A DNA stretch of 64,000 bases from Hymenobacter sedentarius (GCF_001507645.1 NZ_CP013909.1:2356001-2420000), one strand, 5' to 3'. Shown: positions 50,448 to 59,118, counted from the first letter of the stretch. Notes: generated from the sequence alone by a model not told the origin. Numbers and translations are program-made.

Positions 50448-51704
50448 TTAGTGCCAGCCCGCCACAATGCCCTGGGCCACCCGCTCGAAGAACGGCATGC
50501 GATGCAGCTCGGCAAACTCCCGCACCTCTTTTAGCAACTGCGGTACTTCGGGCGCGGCAGGGCCGGCGGCCAGATGCAGCTCCACGAGCCAGGTATGCAC
50601 CTGGTAGTAGTCGAGCAGCCAGATGTGGCTTTCCAGGTGGAAGAGCGACTGGATGCTGGTAGCGCCGGCCGGGGCGCGGCCCGTGCGGAACTCCGCCACC
50701 GCCCGGAAGGCCCGCAGCAGCTCGTTATACACGTTGGCTTCCAGGTGAGCCAATTCGGGAAACTCGGCCTCGGTAAAGGCCAGCCACTCCAGCAGCGGGG
50801 CAAACTGGCCGGTGAGGAACAACGCCTCGGCCACGAGGAAGTGGTAGCCGCCTGGGAAATGATTGTAGAACGCCGGCAGCCGGGGCGAAGGCGTGGGGGT
50901 GCGGGGTGCGGCCGCGGCCTCTTGCCGCACACGGGCCAGCAGGGCGGGGGCCACGGGTTGGTCGGGGGCATCGAACCAGGCGCTTACGATTTCGGCAAAG
51001 GCCCGCCGGCCCCGCGGAAACGCGTGCACATCGGCCGGCACGGGCAGGGCCAGCAGGTAGGGCAGGCGCCTCCGCCACGCCGCTTCGTCTTCGGCCAGAA
51101 ACTCACCCAGAAACAGCGCACAATGCCCAAACAGCTGGGCTTCGGGCGTGTGCTTATGCCGCAGGTATTCCTCCAATACCTCGCCATAGGCCCCGTTTAG
51201 GTGGGCCAGGTCCACGAATGCTTCCACAAAAAGCTCCTGCCCGGCGGGGTGGGCCGCCAGCCGCAGGGCCAGCGGGCCGGCCGGACCCCGGGGGTGCGAC
51301 GGCCGCGTGACGCGGCCCAGGAAATAGCCCAACAACAACTGCTCGGGGCGGGCCAGCTTTTCCAGGGCCAGCAGTTCCGGGATATCGACTAGGCGGGCGG
51401 GAACGGTGCTGTCGGTGGTCTTTACCAGGCTCGAGATGGCTTGGCCAAACGAGGCAAAGTCGGCGTGGCCGGCGTAGCGGGCCAGGGTGTCGAGGGTGTG
51501 CAGGTGGTAGCCGCCTTCTTTTTCCACCAGGCCAAAGAAGCGGCGCAAGGTGCTGGGGCTTAGCCGGCGACCGGTAGAGTGGGAGGCTTTTTGCAGCTCG
51601 GCTTCGAGGGCGTCGCAGTGGCTGGGGTAGCGAAGGGGTTGCCCAAAGCGGGCGGCCACGGCATCGCGCAAGGCGGCGTGTAGGCGGGGAGAGATGTGGG
51701 GCAC
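50448..51704 (-). CDS. Unknown protein with N-terminal DNA-binding-like segment
   Basis: A 418-residue cytoplasmic protein. The first 90 residues have a pattern seen in Bacteroidota proteins of unknown role: 'FGQPLRYPSHCDALEAELQKASHSTGRRLSPSTLRRFFGLVEKEGGYHLHTLDTLARYAGHADFASFG'. The segment 'SPSTLRRFFGL' followed by 'TLDTLARYAG' resembles the helices of an HTH fold. The rest is helical and Leu/Ala-rich, like a TPR-type solenoid ('AEALFLTGQFAPLLEWLAFTEAEFPELAHLEANVYNELLRAFRAV'). A regulator with a helical sensor domain is possible but not shown. It is monocistronic. Confidence 0.65.
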   Translation of the reverse strand: MPHISPRLHAALRDAVAARFGQPLRYPSHCDALEAELQKASHSTGRRLSPSTLRRFFGLVEKEGGYHLHTLDTLARYAGHADFASFGQAISSLVKTTDSTVPARLVDIPELLALEKLARPEQLLLGYFLGRVTRPSHPRGPAGPLALRLAAHPAGQELFVEAFVDLAHLNGAYGEVLEEYLRHKHTPEAQLFGHCALFLGEFLAEDEAAWRRRLPYLLALPVPADVHAFPRGRRAFAEIVSAWFDAPDQPVAPALLARVRQEAAAAPRTPTPSPRLPAFYNHFPGGYHFLVAEALFLTGQFAPLLEWLAFTEAEFPELAHLEANVYNELLRAFRAVAEFRTGRAPAGATSIQSLFHLESHIWLLDYYQVHTWLVELHLAAGPAAPEVPQLLKEVREFAELHRMPFFERVAQGIVAGWH

Positions 51705-51981
51705 TAGAGCGTAGGGTAGAAATTGCAGGTCAAATAAAAAGAAAGAATTGGCCTTTGTCTGGAGTGAAGCCCGAATTCACCTTTGTACCCCTCCCAAGGC
51801 AATGAAGCCCGCTTCTCTTTTTATGTAACACTTCGGGGGTGTTATTTCTAAAAGTACACCCGGTGCCGGAAATCATCGGCGAGCTAGTCTGGGCTTCCAG
51901 CAATTGGGCTGGTAAGGGGCTGGGTGAGATGTTTTTGCACGGAACAAAATATTATATGTTCTATATTACTCCCTCGATTTT

Positions 51982-52560
51982 ATGAGTGCGTTCTCGAAGC
52001 TGCTGCACGAAAACCATGACCCTAGAATCGTGGAAAAGCTGATGCGCAAAGTTGGCTGCCTGCTCACCATCGGGGAAGAGGTGAAGTGCGTGACGGCCCA
52101 GAAGCGGCTGCTGTTTAATGGGTCTCCCGATTACGTCGTGCTCACCTACAGGCGCATTATTTTTTGCTGGGTTCGGGACTTTGGGCTGAGCCTGGAGCTG
52201 GAGGATTACCAGTGGAAAGACGTGCTGGAAACCCGATTTGAGCCAGGCTGGCTGGGAGCAAAGCTGCTGTTGAAAACCGCCCGGCGGACGCGGCAGATGG
52301 CATATCTGCCTAGAAAAGCGTGCCTAGAGCTCCGTCAGTTTGTGCAGGACCGGGAGGCGCAGGACCGCGAATACGCCCAGTTTCCCCTTTGGGGCTGCGT
52401 GCTGCCGGAAGCCGGCTCAGCTCAACTCCCCCCGACCCCGCCACGCGCCCCCGACGACCTATCCGTGAAGATGAACCAGCTCGAAAAGATGCTGAAGTAC
52501 CGGCTTATCAGTACAGACGAATTTGAGGAGCGGCGCGACGCCATGCTCGTCTTGTGGTAG
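51982..52560 (+). CDS. PH-like and SHOCT domain protein
   Basis: A 192-residue cytoplasmic protein. Residues about 35-120 resemble a bacterial PH domain: 'EEVKCVTAQKRLLFNGSPDYVVLTYRRIIFCW', then 'WKDVLETRFEPGWLGAKLLLKTA'. After a Pro-rich linker, the last 32 residues, 'SVKMNQLEKMLKYRLISTDEFEERRDAML', form a SHOCT motif (a short C-terminal oligomerisation-type helix pair). Such proteins are common in bacteria, with no settled function. AT-rich sequence upstream (51940-51980) probably holds the promoter. The domain calls are from recall of patterns. Confidence 0.75.
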   Translation: MSAFSKLLHENHDPRIVEKLMRKVGCLLTIGEEVKCVTAQKRLLFNGSPDYVVLTYRRIIFCWVRDFGLSLELEDYQWKDVLETRFEPGWLGAKLLLKTARRTRQMAYLPRKACLELRQFVQDREAQDREYAQFPLWGCVLPEAGSAQLPPTPPRAPDDLSVKMNQLEKMLKYRLISTDEFEERRDAMLVLW

Positions 52561-52598
52561 GTGGCTTGTGAAAGGGCTTATTCTGCCACTTGAACACT

Positions 52599-52648
52599 GG
52601 GGTGCATCCGTCGTAAGCAAGCACTAGCTTTCTACGTCGATGCACCCC
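52599..52648 (+). promoter_or_regulatory. Leader hairpin before poxB
   Basis: GGGGTGCATC (52599-52608) pairs perfectly with GATGCACCCC (52639-52648), loop 30 nt, ending 5 bp before the poxB start codon. It has no T tract, so it is not a typical terminator. It could mask the ribosome-binding region or be a dyad operator. Confidence 0.5.
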
Positions 52649-52653
52649 TCGCT

Positions 52654-54381
52654 ATGCCTAAGAAATCCGTAGCCGAAATCATTGTCGATACCCTGCAAGC
52701 CGCTGGCGTCCGGCGCGTGTTTGGCGTGGTGGGCGACTCGCTCAACGGCATCACCGATGCCATCCGCACCCGCGAGGGCATCGAGTTTGTGGCCGTGCGG
52801 CACGAGGAAGGCGGGGCCTTCGCGGCCGGCGCCGAAGCCGCCCTTACCGGCGACCTGGCCGTGTGCGCCGGCTCCTGCGGGCCGGGCAACACCCACCTCA
52901 TCAACGGCCTGTTCGACTGCCACCGCAGCCGCGTGCCGGTGCTGGCCTTGGCCGCCCAGATTCCCAACGTGGAAATCGGGACCGGCTACTTTCAGGAAAC
53001 GCACCCGGAGCGGCTGTTTCGGGAATGCAGCCATTACTGCGAGCTAATTTCGGTGCCCGAGCAAGCCGTGCGCACCATCGAAAGCGCCGTGGCGGCCGCC
53101 ATTGGGCTGCGCGGCGTGGCCGTAGTGGTGCTGCCCGGCGATGTGGCCTACCTCGAAACCGACGCGCCCGAAGTGCGGCTGCCCACCCAGGGCCGGAACA
53201 GTGCCTTGGTGCCGGCAGAGGCAGATATCCGGCAAGCGGCGGCCCTGCTCAACGCGGGCGACAAGGTCACCATTCTGGCCGGCATTGGGTGTGCCGGCGC
53301 ACATGCCGAGCTGCTGCAAACGGCGGCCGCCCTGCACGCGCCCGTGGTGCACGCCCTGCGCGGCAAGGAATGGGTGGAGCCCAACAACCCCTACGACGTG
53401 GGCCTGACCGGCTTGCTGGGCATGCCCGCCGGCTACCACGCCCTGCTGGACGCCGACACCGTGCTGATGCTGGGCACCGACTTCCCGTACCGGCAGTTTT
53501 ACCCCGACGATGCCCGGGTGGTGCAGGTAGACAGCCGGCCCGAGCACATTGGCCGGCGCACCCGCGTCGAAATTGGGCTGGTGGGTACTGTGGCCGACAC
53601 CCTGCGCCTGCTGCTGCCCCACCTGGCGCCCCGCACCGACGCGGCCCACCTCGAAGACGCCCAGCAGCGCCACGCCGACGACGAAGCCCACCTAGCCGAG
53701 CTGGCCACCGGCGAGCCCGGCGACACCAGCCTGCACCCCCAGCACGTGGCCCGCCTGCTCGACGAGCTGGCCAGCGAAGACGCCATTTTCACCTGCGACG
53801 TGGGCACGCCCACCATCTGGGCCGCCCGCTACCTGCACATGAACGGCCAGCGTCGCCTCATTGGCTCGTTTGTGCACGGCAGCATGGCCAACGCGGTATC
53901 GCAGGCCTACGGGGCGGCGCTGGCCCAGCCCAGCCGGCAGGTGGTGGCAATGTGCGGCGACGGTGGCGTGGCCATGCTGCTGAGCGAACTGCTGACCATC
54001 CGCCAGCACAAAGTCCCGGTCAAGCTCATTGTGTTCAACAACTCGGCCCTGAGCTTTGTGGAGCTGGAAATGAAGGCAGCTGGCATTCTGGAATACGGCA
54101 CCGAGCTCGATAACCCCGACTTTGGCGCCGTGGCCGAAGCCGCCGGCCTGCGCGGCTTCCGCGTGAGCGACCCCGGGCAGCTGGAGGGCGTGCTGCGCGA
54201 GGCCCTGGCCCACGACGGCCCCGTGCTGGTTGATGCCGTAGTCAAACGGCAGGAGCTGAGCATGCCGCCCAGCATCGACCGCAAGCAGGTGGCCGGCTTT
54301 AGCCTGTACGCCGTGAAGGCCCTGATAGACGGGCGCGGCGGGGAGCTGCTGGAGCTGGCCAAAACGAACTTGTTTCGCTGA
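52654..54381 (+). CDS. poxB: Thiamine pyrophosphate-dependent pyruvate oxidase/dehydrogenase (PoxB type)
   Basis: A 575-residue TPP enzyme. The N-terminal domain has 'RRVFGVVGDSLNGITDAIRTREGIEFVAVRHEEGGAFAAGAEA' with the catalytic Glu, and 'GSCGPGNTHLINGLFDC'. The central FAD-type domain follows ('ADTVLMLGTDFPYRQFYP'). The C-terminal domain carries the TPP motif 'MCGDGGVAMLLSELLTIRQHKVPVKLIVFNNSALSF' (GDGx(24-27)NN). The C-terminus ends 'LELAKTNLFR', like E. coli PoxB, whose tail binds the membrane and donates electrons to quinone. It most likely decarboxylates pyruvate to acetate and CO2. It is transcribed alone, after a 5' hairpin. Confidence 0.9.
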   Translation: MPKKSVAEIIVDTLQAAGVRRVFGVVGDSLNGITDAIRTREGIEFVAVRHEEGGAFAAGAEAALTGDLAVCAGSCGPGNTHLINGLFDCHRSRVPVLALAAQIPNVEIGTGYFQETHPERLFRECSHYCELISVPEQAVRTIESAVAAAIGLRGVAVVVLPGDVAYLETDAPEVRLPTQGRNSALVPAEADIRQAAALLNAGDKVTILAGIGCAGAHAELLQTAAALHAPVVHALRGKEWVEPNNPYDVGLTGLLGMPAGYHALLDADTVLMLGTDFPYRQFYPDDARVVQVDSRPEHIGRRTRVEIGLVGTVADTLRLLLPHLAPRTDAAHLEDAQQRHADDEAHLAELATGEPGDTSLHPQHVARLLDELASEDAIFTCDVGTPTIWAARYLHMNGQRRLIGSFVHGSMANAVSQAYGAALAQPSRQVVAMCGDGGVAMLLSELLTIRQHKVPVKLIVFNNSALSFVELEMKAAGILEYGTELDNPDFGAVAEAAGLRGFRVSDPGQLEGVLREALAHDGPVLVDAVVKRQELSMPPSIDRKQVAGFSLYAVKALIDGRGGELLELAKTNLFR

Positions 54382-54459
54382 AGCGGGTGTTGAAAAAATG
54401 CCCGAATAGGCATTGAACGATGTCCGGACGTAAATTTGCCGGGCCGTTCTACCTCCGTG

Positions 54460-55293
54460 ATGACGAACAAAGAAATCAAAGCCCTTATCTCGCTGCTCGA
54501 CGACCCGGAAGTGGCGCCGCAAATCCAGGACAAAATCCAGAACCTGGGGGAAAGCATCATTCCCTTTCTGGAGGAGTCGTGGGAGGAAACCCTCGACGGC
54601 CAACAGCAGCAGCGCCTGGAGGATTTGATTCACCACCTGCAGTTTGAGGGCTTGCAGCAGCGCTTGCGCGTGTGGCGCGAAGCCGGCGCCACCGACCTGC
54701 TCGAGGGCATGTGGCTGCTGAACACGTACCAGTATCCCGATGCCGACCTGCAGGCCCTAAACCGGGCCATCGAGCAACTTCGCTTCGAGGTGTGGACGGC
54801 CCTGCGCCCCGAAATGCACCCCGCCGACCAGGTTCAGACCCTGAACTACGTCATGTTTCGGGTGCACAAGTTCGCAGCCAACACCCAGCATTTCCACTCG
54901 CCGGCCAACTCCATGCTGCAGCGCGTGATTGAAACCAAGCGCGGCAACCCGCTCACGCTCTGCGTGATTTACCTGTTGGTAGCCCAGCGTCTGCACCTGC
55001 CGGTTTTCGGCGTAAACCTGCCCAACCTGTTTGTGCTCACCTTCCGCCCCGAGCTGCCGGGCGCCGAGCCGTTTTACATCAACTGCTACAACCGCGGCCT
55101 GGTGCTCTCGCGCACCGACATCGAGCACTACGTAAGCCAGCTCAACATCTCCTCCAACCCCATGTTCTTCGAGCCCTGCTCAAATCTGGACATCGTGCGC
55201 CGCGCCCTGCGCAACCTGCAAATGAGCTTCGAGAAGCTCCAGGAACCCATGAAAGCCGCGGAGGTGGCGGTGCTGCTAAGTATTCTGGAGTAA
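54460..55293 (+). CDS. SirB1/transglutaminase-like family protein
   Basis: A 277-residue protein of the SirB1 (Transglut_core2) family. An N-terminal helical region contains 'KALISLLDDPEVAPQIQDKIQNLGE'. The core follows with 'FRVHKFAANTQHFHSPANSMLQRVIETKRGNPLTLCVIYLLVAQRLHLPVFGVNLPNLFVL', whose 'RGNPLTLCVIYLLVA' has the Cys of the family. A short helical tail ends it. The start at 54460 is preferred over one eight codons upstream. Members are not proven transglutaminases. The stop codon abuts a family B repeat at 55294. Confidence 0.85.
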   Translation: MTNKEIKALISLLDDPEVAPQIQDKIQNLGESIIPFLEESWEETLDGQQQQRLEDLIHHLQFEGLQQRLRVWREAGATDLLEGMWLLNTYQYPDADLQALNRAIEQLRFEVWTALRPEMHPADQVQTLNYVMFRVHKFAANTQHFHSPANSMLQRVIETKRGNPLTLCVIYLLVAQRLHLPVFGVNLPNLFVLTFRPELPGAEPFYINCYNRGLVLSRTDIEHYVSQLNISSNPMFFEPCSNLDIVRRALRNLQMSFEKLQEPMKAAEVAVLLSILE

Positions 55294-55462
55294 CCGGAAC
55301 CTCACCCCCGGCCCCTCTCCAATAGAGAGAGGAGCCACGGCACATGGGTTAGCTCAACTTTAAATCAAAAAGCCCCAGCTCAATTGAGCTAGGGCTTTTT
55401 GTTAATTTCTTCACGCCGTGGCTCCCCTCTCTTTTGGAGAGGGGCCGGGGGTGAGGTTCCGG
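55294..55462. repeat. Family B inverted repeat enclosing a bidirectional terminator, copy 2
   Basis: Arms 55294-55320 and 55436-55462 are perfect 27-bp inverted copies (core CCTCACCCCCGGCCCCTCTCC). They are joined by partly paired sequence and a central terminator, AAAAAGCCCCAGCTCAATTG to GAGCTAGGGCTTTTT, at about 55367-55402. It exactly fills the gap between convergent genes, as does the copy at 4372-4535. Confidence 0.85.
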
Positions 55463-55464
55463 AA

Positions 55465-56046
55465 TTACCGCTTAATCAAGCAGCCGGCGGCGCGCCGTTC
55501 GGCCACGCCGGCGGGACGGCCAGCCAGCACGTTGTCGAGCACTTGCTTGAGGTAGTGCTGCTGCACATTGCTGGCTACCTGTGGGTTGTCGTCGATGGCG
55601 CCGCGGTAGCGGACGATGAAGCCACCCGAGTTGGGCTCCAGTACCACGGCTTCGGCGGTTTTGGTTACGCCGAGGAGGTTGCTCACTTGCAGGCTGGGGT
55701 CGGTGAGCGTGGGTAGCTCCACTTCGCCGGGGGCGGCGGTGCCGGGGGCGTCGAGATTGATGGGTACGTTGATAAACAAAAACTCCACGCCCTTGGCCCG
55801 GTAGCTGCTGCTGAGCGAGGCCAGCCGCTCCTGGTAGAGGCGCGAGAAGGCGCAGGCGGGGTTCAGAAATACCACCACCACGGCTTTGTTGCCGGCATAG
55901 CTTTTCAGGGCCACGTCGGCGTTGGAGGCGGTTTTGAGGGTGAAGTCGGCGATGGGGCTGCCGGTTTGGGCGCGGGCGGTGCTCACGGCCAGGGTGATGG
56001 CAAGCAGGGCCACGGCGGCGAGAATGGAGATTCGGCGAAAGGACAT
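55465..56046 (-). CDS. Exported redoxin-domain protein
   Basis: A 193-residue AhpC/TSA-like redoxin with a signal peptide ('ILAAVALLAITLAVSTARAQ', about residues 7-26). The fold is 'SPIADFTLKTASNADVALKSYAGNKAVVVVFLNPACAFSRLYQERLASLSSSYRAKGVEFLFINVPIN'. The peroxidatic-type position 'NPACAFSRLY' keeps one Cys, and 'VLEPNSGGFIVRYRGAID' is the C-terminal strand pair. A second Cys occurs near the C-terminus ('AAGCLIKR'). The start at 56046 gives the signal peptide; the frame is open far upstream, where another gene is coded. It is a periplasmic thiol peroxidase or thioredoxin-like protein. Confidence 0.82.
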   Translation of the reverse strand: MSFRRISILAAVALLAITLAVSTARAQTGSPIADFTLKTASNADVALKSYAGNKAVVVVFLNPACAFSRLYQERLASLSSSYRAKGVEFLFINVPINLDAPGTAAPGEVELPTLTDPSLQVSNLLGVTKTAEAVVLEPNSGGFIVRYRGAIDDNPQVASNVQQHYLKQVLDNVLAGRPAGVAERRAAGCLIKR

Positions 56047-56084
56047 GGCGGCAAGGTAAGGCATACGGGAGGAAGCGCCGGGGG

Positions 56085-56774
56085 CTACAGAGCCGGTTGG
56101 TGGCAATACGTAAGAACGTAGCCGGGCGACGGCTGAGAATAGCAAATGCAGTGCCGCGTATTGGCGTCGGGCAATACCAACGTAGCCGGGATTTCGCCGG
56201 ATTCCTGCGGGGCAAAAGAACTGAGCAGCAGCTGCGTTTTGAAAATGATGCCGCGCTGGGCCGCCAGCTTGTACAGCGTCTCCTTGGCGCTCCAGAGCAG
56301 GGTGTAGTGGGTGCTGGCCGTATCTGGTGCGGCTAGGGTGGTGGCCTGGGCATCGGCCCACTCTTCGGCGTTCAAAAACTTGCTGGCCAGCCGCTGGGCT
56401 TTGTCGCGCACCATTTCTACATCCACGCCGGCGCGGCCGCCACGGGCCAGCACCGCCGCCACCCACGCGCCGGAATGCGACAGGGACAGATTTAAATCGC
56501 GGGCGTCGCCGGCTAGCCAGGGGCGGCCGGTAGCGTCGTTGTGCACCACCAGGTCGGGGGGCGGCTCCATTTCCAGCTCCGCAATGAGGCGGTGGGCCAG
56601 TACCCGGCCGGCCAGCCACTGGGCCAGGCGGGTGGCATTGGCGGTGGCGGGTAATAGGGGCCGGTAGGAGGCGGGCTGCGGCAAGTTGAGCCAAAGCTCG
56701 GTCGGGGTTTCGGTTAGTTGCCAAAGGCCCAGCACCGCGGTAGGGGAGAGGCGCTGAAAGGAGTGAAGCGGCAT
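56085..56774 (-). CDS. 4'-phosphopantetheinyl transferase superfamily protein
   Basis: A 229-residue Sfp-type enzyme that attaches phosphopantetheine from CoA to a Ser of carrier proteins. Motifs are 'GRPWLAGDARDLNLSLSHSGAWVAAVLA', 'AGVDVEMVRDKA' (Asp of the GxDxE motif) and 'LLWSAKETLYKLAAQ' (WxxKEAxxK). The length and the three motifs mark a stand-alone Sfp/HetI type rather than the short AcpS type. No polyketide or peptide synthetase is in the window, so the target could be the fatty acid ACP or a distant cluster. The downstream redoxin gene is on the same strand, 38 bp away. Confidence 0.88.
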   Translation of the reverse strand: MPLHSFQRLSPTAVLGLWQLTETPTELWLNLPQPASYRPLLPATANATRLAQWLAGRVLAHRLIAELEMEPPPDLVVHNDATGRPWLAGDARDLNLSLSHSGAWVAAVLARGGRAGVDVEMVRDKAQRLASKFLNAEEWADAQATTLAAPDTASTHYTLLWSAKETLYKLAAQRGIIFKTQLLLSSFAPQESGEIPATLVLPDANTRHCICYSQPSPGYVLTYCHQPAL

Positions 56775-56868
56775 GCGTGGGGAATGGTACTGGGCAGCCA
56801 GCGCCGGGCGCCCGGAGCGAAAGCGCCGCGATACGGAGCATTGACTGCTTACAAATTAGGCCGAAGCT

Positions 56869-56876
56869 ACCTTTGC
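56869..56876 (+). promoter_or_regulatory. -7 element of the WD40 gene
   Basis: TACCTTTG, exact TAnnTTTG match, with TTG at 56842-56844 (24-bp spacing). It ends only 9 bp before the start codon, so the mRNA may be nearly leaderless. Confidence 0.5.
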
Positions 56877-56885
56877 GGCGCCCGT

Positions 56886-57821
56886 ATGTCCGAACTATTC
56901 CGCCCCACCGTTACGAAAATTGCCACCCTGGCCGGCCACCGCGACGCGGTGTACGCCCTCACCGGGGGCTCGGGCGGTACCGTGTATTCGGGCAGCGCCG
57001 ATGGCATGGTGGTGGGCTGGGACGCCGCCAACCCGGCCCACGACGGCGAACTGCTGGCCCGCGTTCAAAACTCGGTGTATGCTCTACGCCACTTGCCAGC
57101 GGCCAATCTGCTGGTGCTGGGGCACAATTTCCAGGGCATTCAGGCCATCGATTTAGCCCAACGGCAGCTGGCCCACGCCACGGCCCTGCCGCCGGTGGCC
57201 ATCTTCGAAATAGTATTTTCTGAGAGCCGGCAGCGGCTGTACGTGGGCCTGGGCGACGGCACGCTGGCCGTGCTGACGGTGCCCGATTTCCGGCTGGTAA
57301 AACTCCTGCGCCTCGCCGACAAAAGCCTGCGCACCCTCGCCCTGCACGAAGAGCGCGGCGAGTTGGCCGTGGGCAGCTCCGACGCCCTCACCCGCATTCT
57401 GGACCTGGATTCGCTGGAAACCAAGTTTACCCTGGGCGAAAGCACGAATTCGGTTTTTTCGGTCGCTTATTCTCCGGATGGCGCGCGCCTGCTCACGGCC
57501 GGCCGCGATGCCCAAATCCGCACCTGGAACGTGGCCGACGACTACGCCCTGGCCGGCACTGTGCCGGCCCACATGTACACCATCAACCACCTGGCTTTTA
57601 GCCCCGATGGCCGGTATATGGCCTCCTGCAGCCTCGATAAGAGCATTAAGCTCTGGGACGCGGCCAGCATGATTCTGCTGCGGGTGCTCGACCGGGCCCG
57701 CTCGGCCGGGCACGGTACTTCCGTGAACCGGCTGGTTTGGCTGGGCGCCGAAAACCGGCTAGTTTCGTGTAGCGACGACCGCAGCTTAGCCGTATGGGAG
57801 GTGCAAGCCGCTAGCTTTTAG
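56886..57821 (+). CDS. WD40 repeat protein
   Basis: A 311-residue protein made of seven or so WD40-like blades and no other domain. Examples are 'LAGHRDAVYALTGGSGGTVYSGSADGMVVGWD', 'FSVAYSPDGARLLTAGRDAQIRTWN', 'VPAHMYTINHLAFSPDGRYMASCSLDKSIKLWD' and 'WLGAENRLVSCSDDRSLAVWEV'. It lacks a signal peptide and is likely cytoplasmic. It is probably a protein-interaction scaffold; partners are unknown. The start at 56886 was chosen because it lies just after the promoter and begins before the first blade; the frame is open 56 codons further upstream. Confidence 0.88.
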   Translation: MSELFRPTVTKIATLAGHRDAVYALTGGSGGTVYSGSADGMVVGWDAANPAHDGELLARVQNSVYALRHLPAANLLVLGHNFQGIQAIDLAQRQLAHATALPPVAIFEIVFSESRQRLYVGLGDGTLAVLTVPDFRLVKLLRLADKSLRTLALHEERGELAVGSSDALTRILDLDSLETKFTLGESTNSVFSVAYSPDGARLLTAGRDAQIRTWNVADDYALAGTVPAHMYTINHLAFSPDGRYMASCSLDKSIKLWDAASMILLRVLDRARSAGHGTSVNRLVWLGAENRLVSCSDDRSLAVWEVQAASF

Positions 57822-57850
57822 CTGTTGGCGGTAGCTGCTTTCGCCTGAAT

Positions 57851-57858
57851 TACCTTTA
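57851..57858 (+). promoter_or_regulatory. Possible -7 element of the DivIVA gene
   Basis: TACCTTTA, one mismatch from TAnnTTTG, with TTG about 23 bp upstream and 51 bp before the start codon. Confidence 0.35.
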
Positions 57859-57909
57859 GTTTATTAATCCAAACAGCTAATAGCCACCGGCTAAAAGCTA
57901 ACCGCTTCT

Positions 57910-58986
57910 ATGAAGATAACCGCCCTCGATATCCGCCAGAAAACGTTTGAAAAATCCTTCCGTGGGGTTGATAAAGACGAGGTGCAAGCATTTCTGAACA
58001 CGATTTCGCAGCAGTGGGAGCGGCTGGGCGACGAAAACCGCGAGCTGCGCCTCAAGCTCGAGCACGCGCAGCAGGACGTGCAGAAGATGCGCGAAGTGGA
58101 AAGCAGCCTCTACCGTACCCTCAAAACGGCCGAAGACACCGGCAACAGCATCACCGAGCAAGCCCAGCGCGACGCCGATTTGCGCATCCGCGAAGCCCAG
58201 CTGCAAGCCGAGCACCTCCTGAACGACGCCCGCCTGCGCGCCCGCAGCATCGTGGACGAAGCCTACCAGCAGGCCGACAAAACCGTGGCCGATATGCAGC
58301 GCGAAGTAACGGGCCTGGGCCAGGAGTGCCAGCGCCTGGAGCAGCAGCTCGACGGCCTGGTGCGCGACCTGCACAACCTGGCCTCCGATGCCTTGGAGAA
58401 GGTAGAGAAGGCCCGCAACCGGCCCAAGGGCAGCGCGGCGGCCATCCTTTCGCGCGCGGCCCGCGTACAGGTAGAGCGCCCGAAAGAACCGGGCACCGAA
58501 CCCACCCCCGAGCCCACTACCCCCATGCAGGTTACTACTTCCTCCGCCATGTCGCCTGCTGCTGCCGTGGCCGCCGCGCCGGCTTCCTTCGATGCCGGCC
58601 GCCCTGCTTCGCAGCCGGCTGCCTCGGCTGCCGCATCTCAGCCCAAAGCAGAGGCCGCGCAGCCCCAGGCCTACAACCCCAAGCCCGGCCAGCAGCCCGA
58701 CCCCAACTCACCGCCCCATCCCGATATTGAGCGCCCCGGCGCGCCGGCCGAAAACCCCGGCATCGCGCCCGCGCCCCATATCGACCCGCCCGGCCCCGCC
58801 CGGGTGCCGCACCCAGGCGCTCCCAACGTAGAGCCCACGCAGCCCGAAATTCGTCCGGTGGGCCCCGACCGCCCCGAAATACCCCAGCCCACGCCCCCAA
58901 TGCACCCGGGCATGGAAAAGGCTGCCGCAACCCCAGCTCCAGTGGAAGCCGCGGTAGCGGAGAAGTCATTTTTTGACGAAATCTAG
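57910..58986 (+). CDS. DivIVA-domain protein with long Pro/Ala-rich tail
   Basis: A 358-residue protein. The N-terminus, 'ITALDIRQKTFEKSFRGVDKDEVQAFLNTISQQWERL', is a typical DivIVA/GpsB membrane-targeting domain. Coiled coil follows to about residue 165 ('ENRELRLKLEHAQQDVQKMREVESSLYRTLKTAE', then 'EAQLQAEHLLNDARLRARSIVDEAYQQ'). The remaining half is low complexity, with Pro-rich repeats such as 'PHPDIERPGAPAENPGIAPAPH' and 'RPVGPDRPEIPQPTPPMHPG'. It ends in 'EKSFFDEI', which looks like a short C-terminal docking peptide. DivIVA proteins mark curved membranes at poles or septa. Its tail is unusually long. Confidence 0.87.
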   Translation: MKITALDIRQKTFEKSFRGVDKDEVQAFLNTISQQWERLGDENRELRLKLEHAQQDVQKMREVESSLYRTLKTAEDTGNSITEQAQRDADLRIREAQLQAEHLLNDARLRARSIVDEAYQQADKTVADMQREVTGLGQECQRLEQQLDGLVRDLHNLASDALEKVEKARNRPKGSAAAILSRAARVQVERPKEPGTEPTPEPTTPMQVTTSSAMSPAAAVAAAPASFDAGRPASQPAASAAASQPKAEAAQPQAYNPKPGQQPDPNSPPHPDIERPGAPAENPGIAPAPHIDPPGPARVPHPGAPNVEPTQPEIRPVGPDRPEIPQPTPPMHPGMEKAAATPAPVEAAVAEKSFFDEI

Positions 58987-59012
58987 CCTGCGGTTTTAAA
59001 GCCGATTCTTGG

Positions 59013-59045
59013 GAAAGCCTACCGCATTGGTAGGCTTTCTTTTTA
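59013..59045 (+). terminator. Terminator after the DivIVA gene
   Basis: GAAAGCCTACC / GGTAGGCTTTC stem with 5-nt loop, then TTTTT; 26 bp past the stop. Confidence 0.85.
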
Positions 59046-59118
59046 TGCGACGACCTTTGCCCTCGCTACCGCGCAAGCATCGGTCAGCACATCACACATC
59101 AGTATCGAAGAAAACAGC

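Noticed and set aside
56085..56774. Phosphopantetheinyl transferase as part of a natural-product cluster
   Set aside because: No polyketide synthase, peptide synthetase or carrier protein gene is in the window; the neighbours are a redoxin and a WD40 protein.
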